Source: Cutibacterium granulosum (GTDB lineage: Bacteria > Actinomycetota > Actinomycetes > Propionibacteriales > Propionibacteriaceae). From it: DNA of 64,000 nt. Below, piece by piece: positions 62,477-64,000 of this stretch. The stretch spans positions 930,001 to 994,000 of the forward strand of contig NZ_LT906441.1 in NCBI RefSeq assembly GCF_900186975.1, written 5' to 3'. The first letter of the stretch is position 1; each line of letters begins with the position of its first letter. Under the pieces are notes generated by a model. It had not been told where the DNA came from and did not search any database. It saw only the letters and a program-made list of their open reading frames with translations. Position numbers and translations under genes: made by a program.

Positions 62477-63457
62477 ATGACAGGTGAGCGACGGTCGTGG
62501 ACTGCTGCCCTGTGTTGCTGCATGGGGTGGGCCCTGACAGCTGCTCCAGCGGTGGCTGCACCGGCCAGCCTCACCCTCGACGTGCCCGACCTCGGCGAGC
62601 CGGTGGGCATTGCTGCAGACCTGTCCGAAGGACGGTACTGGGTCACGGATGGCACCACCTCGGGACGTACCACAGTGGTGTCGGTGGGCGATGACGGCAA
62701 GCTTGGCACGAAGTTGAACTGGCAGGCTCCGACCACCGACGTCCAAGCTCTGTCCTGGTACGACGAGCACCTCTACGTCGGCGACATCGGCGACTCCGCA
62801 CGTCGTCGGGACCACATTCAGGTGCTGTCCCCGATGAGTCTGAACGGCGGCAGCGGTAGCTGGATGGCCTGGGACTTCTCCTATCCCGATGGCCCGCATG
62901 ATGCCGCCGCCATGGCGGTGAGCCCACGCGGGAACATGTACTTCATCACGCGTGGTGACAAGCCCGCGATCTACCGCACCAGATCCAACCCCAGTCGCAC
63001 CGGCGTCAATGCCCTGATCAAGGTGGCCGACGCTCCGGCTGGCGTCACGGATGCCACCTTCCTCGCAGATGGCAGCCGAATCGCCATGCGCACCGACAAC
63101 GCGATCCACGTCGTGGACGCCTACTCATGGCACACGATCGGGGCGGCCAACTTCACCGATGGTGGTGGTGAGGCCATGACGACCGACCTGCGCCAGGCGA
63201 ACCTGGAACTCACGACCTCTGCCACGAAGGTCACCACGGCACAGATCCCCAGCAAGGTGGAGAAGATCGCGGCGGTCCCCACAGCCAGCTCAGACCACAC
63301 GGCATCACAGAAACCAACTGCAGCCACGGAGCCCGACTCCAGCAGGAGCACCTCGAAACGGCCGGTCGGAACGGTGGCAGCCATCATCGGTGCCGTTGTG
63401 CTGGCCGTCGTGGCAGGAGTGTTCGTGGGGCTGTGGGGCCGTCGGGAGGACGCCTAG
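62477..63457 (+). CDS. Secreted, membrane-anchored beta-propeller-like protein
   Basis: The 326-aa protein has a signal peptide (TAALCCCMGWALTAAPAVA, cleavage near residue 29) followed by repeated beta-strand-rich stretches. These include GIAADLSEGRYWVTDG, VQALSWYDEHLYVGDIGDSARRRDHIQV, HDAAAMAVSPRGNMYFITRG and VTDATFLADGSRIAM, which resemble blades of a propeller. A Thr/Ser-rich tether precedes one C-terminal helix (GTVAAIIGAVVLAVVAGVFVGLWG) and a short RREDA tail. It is predicted exposed on the cell surface. ATG at 62477 was favoured over 62468. Function unknown. Confidence 0.75.
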   Translation: MTGERRSWTAALCCCMGWALTAAPAVAAPASLTLDVPDLGEPVGIAADLSEGRYWVTDGTTSGRTTVVSVGDDGKLGTKLNWQAPTTDVQALSWYDEHLYVGDIGDSARRRDHIQVLSPMSLNGGSGSWMAWDFSYPDGPHDAAAMAVSPRGNMYFITRGDKPAIYRTRSNPSRTGVNALIKVADAPAGVTDATFLADGSRIAMRTDNAIHVVDAYSWHTIGAANFTDGGGEAMTTDLRQANLELTTSATKVTTAQIPSKVEKIAAVPTASSDHTASQKPTAATEPDSSRSTSKRPVGTVAAIIGAVVLAVVAGVFVGLWGRREDA

Positions 63458-63518
63458 GCTCGGGTATCCTCCTCGTCCAACCCCCGCAGATCACACGCCG
63501 TGGTGCTCGAGCCGTGGC

Positions 63519-64000
63519 TCAGTGCGCGTCGTTCAGCTCACTCTCGTCGGCGATTCGCTCGACGATCCAGTCCAGGCATGCAATGAGCGCCTCGACGTCA
63601 TCGGGATCGACGGAGGCAAAGGTTCCCACGCGGATCTGGTTTTTGCCGAGCTTGTGATAACCATCGATGTCGACGATCCCGTTGGCGCGGGCCACCTTGC
63701 ACAGTATGGTGGCGTCGATCGCCTCATCGAAGTCGATGGTGACCGTCACTGGGCTGCGGTACTGCGGATCCTCGACGAAGGGACGTGCCCACGGGCGGTC
63801 ACTGGCCCACGAGTACAGTAGCTGGCTCGACCGGGAGGTACGGGCAGCCACCCAGTTCATGCCGCCCTTGTCGAGCACCCAGGACACCTGGTCCCGAGCC
63901 ATCTGCAGTGCCGACAACGAGGGGGTGTTGAAGGTCTGGTCCTTGACGGAGTTGTCCAGGGCCTTCTGCAGATTGAGGATTCCCGGCACCCATCTGGCCG
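63519..64000 (-). CDS. serC: Phosphoserine aminotransferase, C-terminal part (5' end outside the window)
   Basis: The visible reading frame encodes the C-terminal 160 residues of the serine-pathway aminotransferase. ILNLQKALDNSVKDQTFNTPSLSALQMARDQVSWVLDKGGMNWVA near the start matches the actinobacterial SerC family, with NTPS around the phosphate site. NQIRVGTFASVDPDDVEALIACLDWIVE is the C-terminal region. The frame runs through the window edge without a start. The natural partner serB in this window carries an in-frame stop codon. Confidence 0.92.
   Translation of the reverse strand, partial: ARWVPGILNLQKALDNSVKDQTFNTPSLSALQMARDQVSWVLDKGGMNWVAARTSRSSQLLYSWASDRPWARPFVEDPQYRSPVTVTIDFDEAIDATILCKVARANGIVDIDGYHKLGKNQIRVGTFASVDPDDVEALIACLDWIVERIADESELNDAH

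Overview
The window is high-GC actinobacterial DNA. Its gene content points to the Propionibacteriaceae, most likely Cutibacterium or a close relative: a large cobalamin locus with several B12 riboswitches, a groEL with CIRCE elements and no adjacent groES, LuxS, an ascorbate-type PTS, a CspB-like cold-shock protein with a C-terminal extension, and actinobacterial families such as DUF3027 and DUF2530. The genus is inferred from gene content and was not confirmed by any search.

Layout. Positions 1-2891 hold a FecCD-type permease, ATPase and lipoprotein importer. Positions 3302-8449 hold cobalamin functions: cbiC, a B12-riboswitch-led cobalt ECF importer cbiMNQO, and cbiT. From 8264 to 29614 lies the most unusual structure of the window. 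A 665-bp block (5' part of cbiT, divergent B12 riboswitch, 5' part of cobO) occurs twice as apparently identical direct repeats flanking about 20 kb. The left copy has intact cbiT and truncated cobO; the right copy has truncated cbiT and intact cobO. One recombination between the repeats would restore an uninterrupted cbiT-cobO region.

The 20 kb between the repeats is accessory or decayed in character. It holds a frameshifted EcsC-like gene, an ECF transporter plus two ABC half-transporters and a TetR regulator, an MFS transporter, a cupin gene and an internally deleted remnant of it, a transposase relic, an AbiD/AbiF-type HEPN gene preceded by a promoter and a candidate structured RNA, a nucleoside hydrolase, a PadR operon, the 3' half of a tRNA-Gly, and a serB interrupted by a stop codon.

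From 29361 to 38842 cobalamin synthesis resumes: cobO, a CobB/CbiA-CobC/CobD fusion, cobA, cobK, then riboswitch-led cobT, cobU and cobS, and a BtuF-like protein without a signal peptide. Together the genes supply cobalt import, part of corrin-ring synthesis, adenosylation, aminopropanol-arm synthesis and nucleotide-loop assembly. Further right are tRNA-Thr, luxS, an ascorbate-type PTS, a Pro/Thr-rich surface protein with an altered thioester domain, manA, tandem CIRCE elements and groEL, a sugar porter, a CPBP protease, a beta-lactamase-like lipoprotein, an XPB-type helicase and a helicase-associated protein, nagB, a cold-shock gene, conserved actinobacterial proteins, and the 3' part of serC at the right edge.
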